A DNA stretch of 64,000 bases from Lachnospiraceae bacterium (lineage in GTDB: Bacteria > Bacillota > Clostridia > Lachnospirales > Lachnospiraceae). Below, piece by piece: positions 10,184 to 18,129 of this stretch (positions within the stretch are counted from its first letter, which is position 1; every line of letters begins with the position of its first letter). The DNA lies in the NCBI GenBank assembly GCA_900199595.1, contig FZRB01000003.1, positions 62,001 through 126,000 of the forward strand, in the 5' to 3' direction. The translations under genes and the position numbers were made by a program. The notes under the pieces were generated by a model. That model was given only the letters and a program-made list of their open reading frames with translations. It had not been told where the DNA came from and did not search any database.

Positions 10184-10794
10184 TGTTAAAAGTTTTTATG
10201 ATAATTGCTTGTATAGGACATATAGTATGTGGTGTTACTGATTGTATGTTGGCTTATTCAAAGAGCGGAAGGTTTGATTTTTCGGATTCAAAGGATCCTG
10301 AGAAAATGAGACGTGTTTTTTCGGAAATGCCCTTAAGACAAATAGAACTGGCAACTTTAGTCGGCATTTTTGCTCTCTTTGCAGCTGCTCCAGGATATCT
10401 GAGTATTTCCATGTGGATAGCCCAGTATTCAAAAATGACAGGTAATGTTTGCTTTATAGCATCGTTATTTTTCATAGTTCTTATTGTTACACATCATGGC
10501 TTCTGTGGCGCGGTAGAGTGGTTTTTTATAAGGTTTGGAAGAACGGATGAGGCGCTATTGGCGATTATGGAATTCTTTAAGAAAACCGTGATTACAGCAA
10601 TTGCTTATGTGGGTTTACTCGTATTTGCGATAGTGTTCTTTGTGTTAGTTATTACCGGAAAGACTGATCTTCCAAGATGGGCAGCGGTCTTTAATACATT
10701 TCCTATATTTCTCATATTGGCGCCAACCAAAGCTCCAGCTAAGGGAAATATAGCAAATGCAATTATGTTTCTCGGAATGAGTTTTTTGCTGTAA
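10183..10794 (+). CDS. membrane protein, DUF6796-like paralogue
   Basis: A 203-residue protein with about six membrane segments, paralogous to the protein at 7320 (shared SEMP first loop and ITGKTDLPRW loop). The start is a GTG overlapping the stop of the tiny ORF before it, and no other good start exists near. Function unknown. No terminator is visible after it; a duplicated GNAT tail follows. Confidence 0.65.
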   Translation: MLKVFMIIACIGHIVCGVTDCMLAYSKSGRFDFSDSKDPEKMRRVFSEMPLRQIELATLVGIFALFAAAPGYLSISMWIAQYSKMTGNVCFIASLFFIVLIVTHHGFCGAVEWFFIRFGRTDEALLAIMEFFKKTVITAIAYVGLLVFAIVFFVLVITGKTDLPRWAAVFNTFPIFLILAPTKAPAKGNIANAIMFLGMSFLL

Positions 10795-10834
10795 GCAGGT
10801 CGTATGAATGGATAGGTTATTTTAGAAAAAATGA

Positions 10835-10885
10835 AGAAATTGTGATGAACGATTCCATATGTATGACCTTATTCGTGAGGTATAA
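10835..10885 (+). repeat. duplicated 3' end of the GNAT gene (second copy of 9257-9307)
   Basis: These 51 bp match 9257-9307 with three substitutions and still read RNCDERFHMYDLIREV and a stop in frame. No GNAT body precedes them. This is a scar of a tandem duplication or of gene replacement. The two copies bracket the ZIP gene and the following membrane protein. Confidence 0.8.
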
Positions 10886-10910
10886 TTATTCATAGATATA
10901 TAAAAAAACA

Positions 10911-11759
10911 ATGGGAAAAGGGATAAAAGTGAAAAAATACCATATTGAAAAAAATACAGTACAGGAGACATTGATAATACCTTTGTATGGCAGAAAGGTA
11001 TGCTCCGAGAAATTTCCAAATCTTTTTAAAGATTCGGAGGCAGAAAGACTATGCAGTATGCTTGATTATGATTTCGAGGAAAAAGGTAAGAAAATGGAGA
11101 CTACAGCTGGCCTCTTCGGTGCTCTGGAGGTTGCGCAACGTCAATATGATATAAGTTGTGAAGTGAAGGATTTTCTTATTGACCATCCTAAGGCGGCTGT
11201 TGTAAATCTCGGGTGTGGACTTGATGATACCTTTCACAAGTGTGATAATGGAACCTGTTATGGTTATAATATTGATATGCCAGATGTTATTGCGATTCGT
11301 AATGATATTCTTAAGGAGAGGGATAGAGAAAAGAATCTGGCCTATAATCTAAATGACTTCAAATGGATGGATGAAATCGATTCTGATAATGGAGTTATAT
11401 TTTTTGCAACAGGTGTGTTCTATTATTTCAGAACAGAAGATGTTAAGAAATTATTCTGTGAGGTAGCAAAAAGATTTCCTGGTGGAATATTGGTTTTTGA
11501 TTCCTGTAATAAAAGAGGCGCAAAAATGATGACAAAAACATGGCTGAAAGAAGCAGGAATAAAAGATGTCCAGGCATTCTTTTCTATTGAAAATGAAAAA
11601 GAGTTACTCAATTGGAGCAATGATTTTAAAAGTATTACATCAAAAAGCTATATGAGAGGATACAGAGATATTTATAATTATGTAAGTGGAATTCATAAGT
11701 TGATGATTAGGTTCTGCGATAGTTTTGTAAAAATGCTTATTGTAAAAATACAGTTTTAA
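10911..11759 (+). CDS. LCM-type (PPM1-like) SAM-dependent methyltransferase
   Basis: A 282-residue protein of the leucine carboxyl methyltransferase fold family (PF04072-like): VVNLGCGLDDTFHKCDNG is the SAM-binding glycine motif, NIDMPDVIAIRN the following acidic loop, and FFATGVFYYF the post-I motif region. Bacterial members methylate diverse small molecules and the target here is unknown. The ATG at 10911 has no clear ribosome site, while a GTG at 10929 follows AAGGGA; either start is possible. Confidence 0.8.
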   Translation: MGKGIKVKKYHIEKNTVQETLIIPLYGRKVCSEKFPNLFKDSEAERLCSMLDYDFEEKGKKMETTAGLFGALEVAQRQYDISCEVKDFLIDHPKAAVVNLGCGLDDTFHKCDNGTCYGYNIDMPDVIAIRNDILKERDREKNLAYNLNDFKWMDEIDSDNGVIFFATGVFYYFRTEDVKKLFCEVAKRFPGGILVFDSCNKRGAKMMTKTWLKEAGIKDVQAFFSIENEKELLNWSNDFKSITSKSYMRGYRDIYNYVSGIHKLMIRFCDSFVKMLIVKIQF

Positions 11760-11774
11760 AAAGAAAAAAGAAAA

Positions 11775-12281
11775 ATGCTTAAGAACTATGTTAAAGAAGG
11801 ACAGAAACTTCCGATGTTCGGTGTTGGACCATTTATTGTTTATGGAATGATAGTTTTGAATATCATCGGAATTGTATTATTTGGGTATGTTTTCAAAATC
11901 GGAATTCTGGATAAACCTTGGACTGTGATATTTCGAATAGTAGGAGCATTGCTGATTATACTCGGATTTGTCGTATGGTTTATTGGTTCGCTTCGTTCAG
12001 ATATGGATGCGTCTATAACAGAGAACAGGCTTCAAACTAAAGGTATATATTCATGGGTTAGAAATCCTATGTACAGTGGTTGCTGGATAGCTATATCGGG
12101 TGGGATACTTATGTGGCATAATGCGTGGTTGCTTATTTTTCCGTTCATAGACTGGGTAATTATGACAGTGGCTTTAATAAATACTGAAGAAAAATGGCTT
12201 CTTGATTTATATGGTGATGAATATGCAGCTTATAAGAAACGCGTAAACAGATGTATCCCGTGGATTCCAAGAAAAAAGTAA
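11775..12281 (+). CDS. isoprenylcysteine carboxyl methyltransferase-like membrane methyltransferase
   Basis: A 168-residue protein with four predicted membrane helices and the ICMT/PEMT C-terminal SAM-binding signature: TKGIYSWVRNPMYSGCWI, then NTEEKWLLDLYGDEYAAYKKRVNRCIPW. These motifs (RNPxY and ExxL...G..Y..Y...V.R..P) are typical of the phospholipid methyltransferase/ICMT clan. In bacteria without prenylcysteine proteins the substrate is unknown. It follows the LCM-type methyltransferase by 15 bp, an operon. Confidence 0.85.
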   Translation: MLKNYVKEGQKLPMFGVGPFIVYGMIVLNIIGIVLFGYVFKIGILDKPWTVIFRIVGALLIILGFVVWFIGSLRSDMDASITENRLQTKGIYSWVRNPMYSGCWIAISGGILMWHNAWLLIFPFIDWVIMTVALINTEEKWLLDLYGDEYAAYKKRVNRCIPWIPRKK

Positions 12282-12303
12282 TGCGGAGGTATGAGCGATA
12301 GAT

Positions 12304-13062
12304 ATGAAGTTCTTTGAATTTGGAAAAGAGAATGATAGAACGCTTATGATTGAATGTGGATATCTGGCAAAATGGTATCCTGGACTCATGCCATTTATTG
12401 ATGAGGCAAAGAAGAAATATCATGTAATTATTCAAGCATATGATGGATTTAATGATGATGAACCTGATAAGGTATTTCACTCAATTAAGGATGAGGCTCA
12501 GTCAGCAGCTGATTTTATTGTAGATAAGCTTGGTGGCAAATTAGATATTCTGTATGGGATATCTCTCGGAGGTATGGTAAGTAACGAAATACTTATGGAT
12601 GAAAGGATAAAGGTTCATACGTTCATAGCTGATGGATATACTATCATGCCTATGCCTACTTTTAAATCAGAGAAAGTTGAGAAGTTCTATATAAAGGCAT
12701 ACTCATCTATTATTTATTCTGTTCTTACAAAACATCAGGGAATACTTGCTACTATACTGGGGAGAACGAAAGAATCCATAAGTGAATCTTTATATACAAA
12801 TGTGAAGAAGGAATCTATAAGAAACAGCGTTATTATGGAGATAGGTTATAAATACAAATTTGAAAGCTTCAATAAAACAGATTCATATATCTTCCATGGT
12901 TCAGCGGAGAGAACAGCTGCCAGAAAGGTGCATAAACTGAAAAAGAATGGAATACATTTCTGTCATAAGATGTTTAGAAATATCGGTCATGCAGAACTGA
13001 TCCATAAGAATCCCAGGGCATTAATTAGGTTAATTGATAAAGCATATAATGGAGAATTATAA
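12304..13062 (+). CDS. alpha/beta hydrolase
   Basis: A 252-residue alpha/beta hydrolase-like protein. The nucleophile elbow is GISLGGMVS, with the Ser after a beta-strand (KLDILY). A probable catalytic His lies near the C-terminus in RNIGHAELI. A Lys-rich insertion of about 60 residues forms a cap. Substrate unknown. Its stop is directly followed by the ATG of the next gene, which implies co-translation with the small membrane protein. Confidence 0.75.
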   Translation: MKFFEFGKENDRTLMIECGYLAKWYPGLMPFIDEAKKKYHVIIQAYDGFNDDEPDKVFHSIKDEAQSAADFIVDKLGGKLDILYGISLGGMVSNEILMDERIKVHTFIADGYTIMPMPTFKSEKVEKFYIKAYSSIIYSVLTKHQGILATILGRTKESISESLYTNVKKESIRNSVIMEIGYKYKFESFNKTDSYIFHGSAERTAARKVHKLKKNGIHFCHKMFRNIGHAELIHKNPRALIRLIDKAYNGEL

Positions 13063-13572
13063 ATGTTACTAAGTATTATATATGGTCTTATAGGAATAGT
13101 TCTTCTTACAGCATTTTGCCTCCCAGGAGCATTCCTTGTACCTCAGAATGCGTATTGGTTTATGACGCCCAGCGCGGTTGAATTATTGGAGAAATATGGT
13201 ATTCCCAGAGAACTAAAGCTTAGGGATAAGATAGTCATAGGTTCACTTATGCTTATTGTAGGAGCTGGTTATATCGTAACAATCATAATTGCTGGAAAGC
13301 AGGGTGTGGCCTCTGGTATGAATCTCTGGCAGCTTAGTCTAAGGTTTGTAATAATGTTCTGGATGACATCAATATTTGATGCCATAGTTCTAGACTGGTG
13401 GATGTTCACCAAGACGGATATATTCGGTATTCTTATTAAGACAAAAACAGGAAAGACACCGGATGTAATGCGTGTAGATCCTCAGTGGGATGGATACGAA
13501 ATACAGAAACTAATTATAGAGGCTGTTGTATCTGTGATATTAGCATTAATCTTTTTAAAAACTCTAAAGTGA
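13063..13572 (+). CDS. small four-helix membrane protein, paralogue of the protein at 5456
   Basis: A 169-residue uncharacterised membrane protein with four hydrophobic segments. It shares size, topology and the D-x-x-V/L-x-DWW motif region with the protein at 5456. It abuts the hydrolase gene without a gap. A regulator operator (GTGAGA-type) overlaps its stop codon, so the next operon's promoter begins inside this gene's end. Confidence 0.65.
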   Translation: MLLSIIYGLIGIVLLTAFCLPGAFLVPQNAYWFMTPSAVELLEKYGIPRELKLRDKIVIGSLMLIVGAGYIVTIIIAGKQGVASGMNLWQLSLRFVIMFWMTSIFDAIVLDWWMFTKTDIFGILIKTKTGKTPDVMRVDPQWDGYEIQKLIIEAVVSVILALIFLKTLK

Positions 13573-13640
13573 GAATAATCTCATTTTGCTATTGACAATT
13601 CTCTGGTTGTTATATATCCTAAAAGTGAGAAAAATCTCAC
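13569..13640 (+). promoter_or_regulatory. promoter flanked by two GTGAGA-N4-TCTCA(C) operators
   Basis: Inverted repeats at 13569-13583 (GTGAGAATAATCTCA) and 13625-13640 (GTGAGAAAAATCTCAC) bracket a promoter with -35 TTGACA (13592-13597) and, 17 bp on, -10 TATCCT (13615-13620). The second operator covers the expected transcription start. The gene two positions downstream is a TetR regulator, so autoregulated repression of the aldo/keto reductase-TetR operon is inferred. Confidence 0.78.
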
Positions 13641-13656
13641 ATAGGGAGGAATAACT

Positions 13657-14589
13657 ATGGATATATTAAAACCAACAGCTGTTATAGGAACTAATGCGTG
13701 GGGCGGAAAATTATATGGAAAAGCAATCAGAGGCAATTCTGTAGAAGATGATATTATCAAGGAAGCTATGAATGAGGCGAAAGAATGTGATATCCCTTTG
13801 TATGATCTGGCTAGAGATTATGGACTTGGAAAAGCTCAAAAGATGATAGGAGATTTTGGGACTCAGGATGTCTTTATTTCTGCAAAATATACTCCCTTTA
13901 CGCATTATAAAAAGGGATGTGTCAGGAAATCTATTATGAAGGATCTGGATGATTTCAAAAGAGATTATGTAGATGTATACTGGTTGCATCTTCCAACGGA
14001 TATCAAAGAGCATCTGGATGAAATAGCGGAGCTTTATAAAGAGGGGAAAATAAGATATGTAGGGGTTTCAAATTTTACTCTCGAAGAATGCATAAGATCG
14101 AAGGATATTCTCGATTCATATGATATCCCGCTTTATGGGGTTCAGAATCATTACAGTATTTTATGTAGAGACTGGGAGAAAAATGGTCTACTTGAATGGT
14201 GCAGAGAAAATGGTATACTGTTTTGGGGATGGGCAACCTTGGAGGAAGGACTTCTAGTGGATCCAATGGTCAGAAAAAAGTCTCCGATGAAGCTTGCATT
14301 CAATAGAAAAGTTAAAAAACTCATCCCTGTTTATAAAGTGATGATAAAGGTTGCTGAAAGACATAATATAAAGGTGCCTCAGGTTGCAATGGCTTTCTCA
14401 GCAACTAAAGGTGTTATACCGATGTGTGGATGTAGAAAACCTGAGCAGGTAAAGGATCTGGCTGAAGCTGTGAAAGTGAAGCTCACTTCAGGCGAAATAA
14501 AGAGACTTGAGGAAGCGGCTGATAAATCGGAGGTAAGTATAATGGGGGCGGATATATTTAGGCCATTTGTACTTAAAGAGAGGAAATAG
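13657..14589 (+). CDS. aldo/keto reductase
   Basis: A 310-residue NADPH-dependent aldo/keto reductase, TIM-barrel fold. The active-site Asp-Tyr lies in IPLYDLARDYG, the Lys in FISAKYTP and the His in VYWLHLPTD, followed by GKIRYVGVSNF and the cofactor-binding C-terminal KLTSGEIKRLEEA. The carbonyl substrate is unknown. A GGGAGG site precedes the ATG. It is the first gene of an operon with the following TetR regulator, under a two-operator promoter. Confidence 0.93.
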   Translation: MDILKPTAVIGTNAWGGKLYGKAIRGNSVEDDIIKEAMNEAKECDIPLYDLARDYGLGKAQKMIGDFGTQDVFISAKYTPFTHYKKGCVRKSIMKDLDDFKRDYVDVYWLHLPTDIKEHLDEIAELYKEGKIRYVGVSNFTLEECIRSKDILDSYDIPLYGVQNHYSILCRDWEKNGLLEWCRENGILFWGWATLEEGLLVDPMVRKKSPMKLAFNRKVKKLIPVYKVMIKVAERHNIKVPQVAMAFSATKGVIPMCGCRKPEQVKDLAEAVKVKLTSGEIKRLEEAADKSEVSIMGADIFRPFVLKERK

Positions 14590-14593
14590 TTGT

Positions 14594-15196
14594 ATGGATA
14601 TCAAACAAAGAATCACTAATTCAGAAGTGGTTCAGAAAAGAGCAGTTGAAACAAGAGATAAGATAATTGTTTCGGCGCTTGAAATGTATGCTAAGAAGGG
14701 TTATAACAAGACAACTGTAGACGAGATAGCGAAGAATGCAGATCTTTCTGTTGGAATTGCTTATAGATATTTTAAAAATAAGAAAGCGTTACTATTAAGT
14801 GCTCTGGAATATGGTTTTGGAAAAGTATCTGAATTATCCGGAACATCTCCAACGGATCTTTTTGGTAAAAACCTGAAAAATGCATTAAAAGCATTCGAGA
14901 AAATCCATACTGATTACAGGGATTTACATGAGGAACTGGAAGGCTTAAGACATACTGATGATGATGTAAGAAAGCTTTATGATGATTTTACTCAAAAAGC
15001 CATCCGGGAAATATATGACAAGCTTCCTGAAGAATTAAAAAACAGACCTCATTCGTTTGAAAATCTTCATATCGCTATTGGTATTATGGAGGATTACTGT
15101 CATCATTACATGTATAAAGATTTATCTGATAAGGAACTTAAATATATGAGAGCCCGGACAGTTGATTTAACTGAGTATTTGTTGAAGGGGAACTAA
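14594..15196 (+). CDS. TetR/AcrR family transcriptional regulator
   Basis: A 200-residue TetR-family repressor. The N-terminal HTH reads ETRDKIIVSALEMYAKKGYNKTTVDEIAKNADLSVGIAYRYFKNKKALL; only its order is relevant here. The C-terminal ligand domain is helical with His-rich IMEDYCHHYMYKD. The ATG at 14594 is chosen since it follows AGGAAAT and the start upstream overlaps the reductase. It probably binds the paired GTGAGA operators at 13569 and 13625 and senses a substrate of the reductase. Confidence 0.9.
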   Translation: MDIKQRITNSEVVQKRAVETRDKIIVSALEMYAKKGYNKTTVDEIAKNADLSVGIAYRYFKNKKALLLSALEYGFGKVSELSGTSPTDLFGKNLKNALKAFEKIHTDYRDLHEELEGLRHTDDDVRKLYDDFTQKAIREIYDKLPEELKNRPHSFENLHIAIGIMEDYCHHYMYKDLSDKELKYMRARTVDLTEYLLKGN

Positions 15197-15244
15197 TTAT
15201 ATAGAAGTCGTGATATCTTTGATGGAAACTTAATAAACAATTAA

Positions 15245-15273
15245 TTGTAAATTAAAGATAAGCGTTATATGAT
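15245..15273 (+). promoter_or_regulatory. sigma-A type promoter for the isochorismatase gene
   Basis: TTGTAA (15245-15250) and TATGAT (15268-15273) are spaced by 17 bp, 68 bp before the ATG at 15341. No terminator is evident after the upstream TetR gene, so read-through is also possible. Confidence 0.55.
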
Positions 15274-15340
15274 ATGTTATGCTTCGTACAGATAAAATTT
15301 TAATTAAGAGCTTTAGAAGGTTAAGAGGAGAAACGGAATA

Positions 15341-15859
15341 ATGTCAGATAAAAAAGCACTAGTAGTGATTGATCTGCAGAATGATTATTTATGGGAGAAA
15401 AGAAAATCAAAGTTTACTTATGATACAAAAACACTGATTCAAAATGTAAATGAAGCGATAACTTCTTATAAGGCTGATGGATACGATATCATTTATATCA
15501 AACATATATTGTCTAAATTATTGTGGGGTGTCGGGTTTTCAATCAGAGGTACAGAAGGGGCTGAGTATTATGATGGTGTTAAGATTGTCTCTGATCTCAT
15601 CTTTGAAAAGAACTGGCCTGACAGCTATACATCGAAAGCTTTTCGAGATCACATGGAGAAAGAGGCGTACTCTGAGGTGGTTCTATGCGGTATAGATGAA
15701 TGTGGCTGTGTAGGAGCTACCGCAAAGGGTGCCGCCAAGACAGGGGTAAAAGTGAAGATGCTTACAGACTGTATAGGTAGTACATTTTTTGATTCAAAGC
15801 GTCAAAAGATGAGAGATAAATTAAAAGGCCTGGGCGTACAATACATTTTTACAAAATAG
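15341..15859 (+). CDS. isochorismatase family cysteine hydrolase
   Basis: A 172-residue cysteine hydrolase of the isochorismatase/nicotinamidase fold. The catalytic triad is visible: Asp in LVVIDLQNDYL, Lys in FEKNWPDSYTSKAF and the nucleophilic Cys in VVLCGIDECGCVGATAKGA. A second Cys one turn earlier, and GxDECGCV, are usual for this family. The substrate (nicotinamide, an isochorismate or another amide) cannot be told from sequence. Confidence 0.88.
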   Translation: MSDKKALVVIDLQNDYLWEKRKSKFTYDTKTLIQNVNEAITSYKADGYDIIYIKHILSKLLWGVGFSIRGTEGAEYYDGVKIVSDLIFEKNWPDSYTSKAFRDHMEKEAYSEVVLCGIDECGCVGATAKGAAKTGVKVKMLTDCIGSTFFDSKRQKMRDKLKGLGVQYIFTK

Positions 15860-15890
15860 TTTTTTTGGTTATCAAAGGAGGGTTTTTAAA

Positions 15891-16259
15891 ATGTTTTATT
15901 TGTTATTTGGAGGAATTCTTATTTTTTCGTGCTTTTACTTAATTGTGAAAAGCATCTATGCACGCGTAAAGGGAGAACATATTGCGTCGCGTCTTACTTC
16001 GTTTTCGAATGAGAATGGAACTTATTATCCTGTTTTCAATTTTAATTATCAGGGACAGGAGTACAACATAACAGGTGCAGTTCCGGTAAAGGATCCGAAA
16101 TCATTTAAGTATCAGCCGGGAGATACAGTAAATGTTATCTTTGTTCCGACTAATACTAAGTACGTTGATATCGAAGGATCTTATAAGGATTTTCTGTATG
16201 CTTTAGGATTTTTTCTTGCTGGTTTAGTGTTTATGCTAATATATTTTAGATCAAGATAG
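15891..16259 (+). CDS. DUF3592 domain protein
   Basis: A 122-residue protein with an N-terminal and a C-terminal membrane helix and, between them, a short beta-rich domain (YPVFNFNYQGQEYNITGAVPV, then YQPGDTVNVIFVPTN) that matches the DUF3592 pattern. Function unknown. AAGGAGG precedes the ATG. It lies 31 bp after the isochorismatase gene and ends just before the riboswitch region. Confidence 0.8.
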   Translation: MFYLLFGGILIFSCFYLIVKSIYARVKGEHIASRLTSFSNENGTYYPVFNFNYQGQEYNITGAVPVKDPKSFKYQPGDTVNVIFVPTNTKYVDIEGSYKDFLYALGFFLAGLVFMLIYFRSR

Positions 16260-16295
16260 AAAAGCAAATTAGAAGACATTTTGTAAAAAACAATT

Positions 16296-16325
16296 TGACA
16301 GAATGCTAGGTTACGTGATAGATTA
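16296..16325 (+). promoter_or_regulatory. promoter of the riboswitch-controlled transporter
   Basis: TTGACA at 16296-16301 and TAGATT at 16320-16325, spaced by 18 bp, lie just upstream of the Mn2+ riboswitch aptamer. Confidence 0.55.
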
Positions 16326-16337
16326 TAACCCGTAAAT

Positions 16338-16450
16338 CCCATGGGGGAGTAGCAAGCGTGTAACGTAGCAAGTCAACATACTGACCTTCGGGTCTGGCTT
16401 GTTTTAAATTGCGAGACTCATGTATAGTTTACTATGTAAAGCTGTACATG
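16338..16450 (+). ncRNA. yybP-ykoY manganese riboswitch (aptamer)
   Basis: The leader carries the class marks: a GGGGGAGTAGC segment at 16344-16354 and the downstream partner GCGAGACTCATG at 16422-16433, with a P1-like CATG/CATG closure and a central hairpin (CTGACC-TTCG-GGTCTGG at 16382-16397). Members of this class bind Mn2+ and turn on exporter genes such as mntP. The downstream gene begins with an MntP domain, which strongly supports the call. The exact aptamer edges are approximate. Confidence 0.82.
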
Positions 16451-16468
16451 AAGTATATTTAGATATTT

Positions 16469-16500
16469 ACCCAAGTATAGTTTTACTGTACTTGGGTTTT
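16469..16500 (+). terminator. riboswitch expression-platform terminator
   Basis: Arms ACCCAAGTA (16469-16477) and TACTTGGGT (16489-16497) followed by T residues lie between the aptamer and the GTG start at 16526. This placement fits Mn2+-dependent antitermination: without metal the terminator forms, with metal the transcript reads into the transporter. Confidence 0.8.
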
Positions 16501-16525
16501 ATATTGTTCAAAGGAGTTTATAAAA

Positions 16526-17890
16526 GTGGGTTTATTTGAATTATTTCTTTTATCCATTGGTCTTGCCATGGATGCCTTTGCTGTGTCTATCTGTAAGGGC
16601 CTGGCTGTTAAGAAGATAACAGCTAAGGAGTTTCTGCTCTGTGGAATCTGGTTCGGTTCTTTTCAGGGTATCATGCCCTTAATCGGGTATCTGGTTGGTT
16701 CGCGTTTTGAAAAGCTTATCAGCGTTGTGGCTCCCTGGGTGGCATTTATACTACTGAGTCTGATTGGAGGCAACATGATCAAGGAAGCCTTCGCACCTCC
16801 TGAAGAAGTTAAGCCGGAATTCGATGTGAAGACCATGTTCATGATGGCTGTAGCAACAAGTATTGATGCTTTGGCTGTAGGTATAACATTTGTAGCAGTT
16901 CCTGTTAAAGTTTTAGATGCTGCGAGATTCATCAATGTAATTCTTGCAGTTATAATGATTGGAATCATAACATGCATTATCTCAATGGGCGGTGTTAAAA
17001 TCGGTCACCTGTTTGGTACACGTTATAAATCCGGTTCTGAAATTATGGGTGGTACGATACTGATTTTCATCGGCCTCAGGTCTCTTATTACTTATCTGGA
17101 TAAATCAGATGCTCTTTCTGACAGTGAGACAATCTTTGGAATGCTGATACCATTAATAGGTACTCTGCTTGGTGCTGCTGTGGTATATGCAAAGAAATAT
17201 AAAATATCTGACAACCTGAGAAGAATAATGGTGGGTGGCACTTCAGGCATTATGATTTCCATAGCTGTCTGGGGCATGATTGAACCGGCGGTTCTGGGAA
17301 TGAAAGAAGTGTTCAAAAATGGAATCATTCCGGTTGTTATCTGTTTCTGCGGTGGTGTTTTGTTCCAATGTATCCTGGATGCTATAGTGCCACATACACA
17401 TGCCTATGCAAATATAACGGAAGGTCCTAAGAGTGAGCTTGATACAGAAATAAAGGTTATGCTGACGGAGGTTATTCATCATATACCGGAGGGAATAGCA
17501 CTTGGTGCAATCTATGCAGGACATTTCCTTAAAATACAGTGGTTATCAGCTTCTATGGCATTGGTCCTTGCTATAGCAATAGCAGTACAAAATATTCCTG
17601 AAGCACTTTTTGTATCACTTCCGATACGCGAAAATGGAACCAATACGGGAAAGGCATTCTTTATGGGTGTGGTATCCGGAGTACCAATTCCTCTGCTTGG
17701 AATAATCACGGTTATTATCGCATTGCTGTTCCCTGATATATTACCTTATGTCATGGCGCTTGCCGGAGGAGCATTGATATATACAACAATAGAAGAGATA
17801 CCTCAGTTGGCATCCAAGAAGGATAATGATAAAGGTGCCCTGGCATTTGTTATTGGCTTTGCAGTGGTTATGTTTATGATATTCTTTTAG
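16526..17890 (+). CDS. MntP-ZIP fusion metal transporter
   Basis: A 454-residue membrane protein with two transporter domains. Residues 1-~190 are an MntP (YebN-type) Mn2+ exporter: GLAMDAFAVSICKG with Asp16 and ATSIDALAVG with Asp114 match the functional aspartates. Residues ~200-454 are a ZIP-family domain with HHIPEGIALG and QNIPEALFVS; the last Gly of the second motif is Ala here. The GTG start follows AAAGGAG. It is under a Mn2+ riboswitch, which supports manganese detoxification as the role. The ZIP half resembles the separate protein at 9308. No stop or frameshift separates the halves. Confidence 0.9.
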   Translation: MGLFELFLLSIGLAMDAFAVSICKGLAVKKITAKEFLLCGIWFGSFQGIMPLIGYLVGSRFEKLISVVAPWVAFILLSLIGGNMIKEAFAPPEEVKPEFDVKTMFMMAVATSIDALAVGITFVAVPVKVLDAARFINVILAVIMIGIITCIISMGGVKIGHLFGTRYKSGSEIMGGTILIFIGLRSLITYLDKSDALSDSETIFGMLIPLIGTLLGAAVVYAKKYKISDNLRRIMVGGTSGIMISIAVWGMIEPAVLGMKEVFKNGIIPVVICFCGGVLFQCILDAIVPHTHAYANITEGPKSELDTEIKVMLTEVIHHIPEGIALGAIYAGHFLKIQWLSASMALVLAIAIAVQNIPEALFVSLPIRENGTNTGKAFFMGVVSGVPIPLLGIITVIIALLFPDILPYVMALAGGALIYTTIEEIPQLASKKDNDKGALAFVIGFAVVMFMIFF

Positions 17891-17931
17891 GATAATTAAG
17901 AATGAACTTCAATAATTTAGTTACCGACATG

Positions 17932-17954
17932 AAAGAGCTGCAAGGCTCTTTTTT
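17932..17954 (+). terminator. Rho-independent terminator
   Basis: AAGAGC / GCTCTT stem with a short loop, followed by a T run, 40 bp after the MntP-ZIP stop codon. Confidence 0.8.
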
Positions 17955-17990
17955 GTGTACTCTTCTGAAATGATAACGATTTCATATAGT

Positions 17991-18067
17991 GGTCGCTTTT
18001 GCCCTCAAACTATTGAATATACTATTGTCATATGCTATTTATGTAATTGTGTACACGGTCGCTTTTG
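17991..18067 (+). promoter_or_regulatory. direct repeats GGTCGCTTTTG upstream of the ABC exporter
   Basis: The 11-bp sequence GGTCGCTTTTG occurs at 17991-18001 and 18057-18067, 66 bp apart, in the region before the ABC exporter operon. They are candidate regulator sites. No clear promoter could be assigned. The TetR protein at 21419 is one candidate binder. Confidence 0.4.
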
Positions 18068-18129
18068 AATAATAGATGTATGTGGCAGCCCTTACAAAGT
18101 ATGGGGGAAGTCAGAAAAGGAGACGCACA

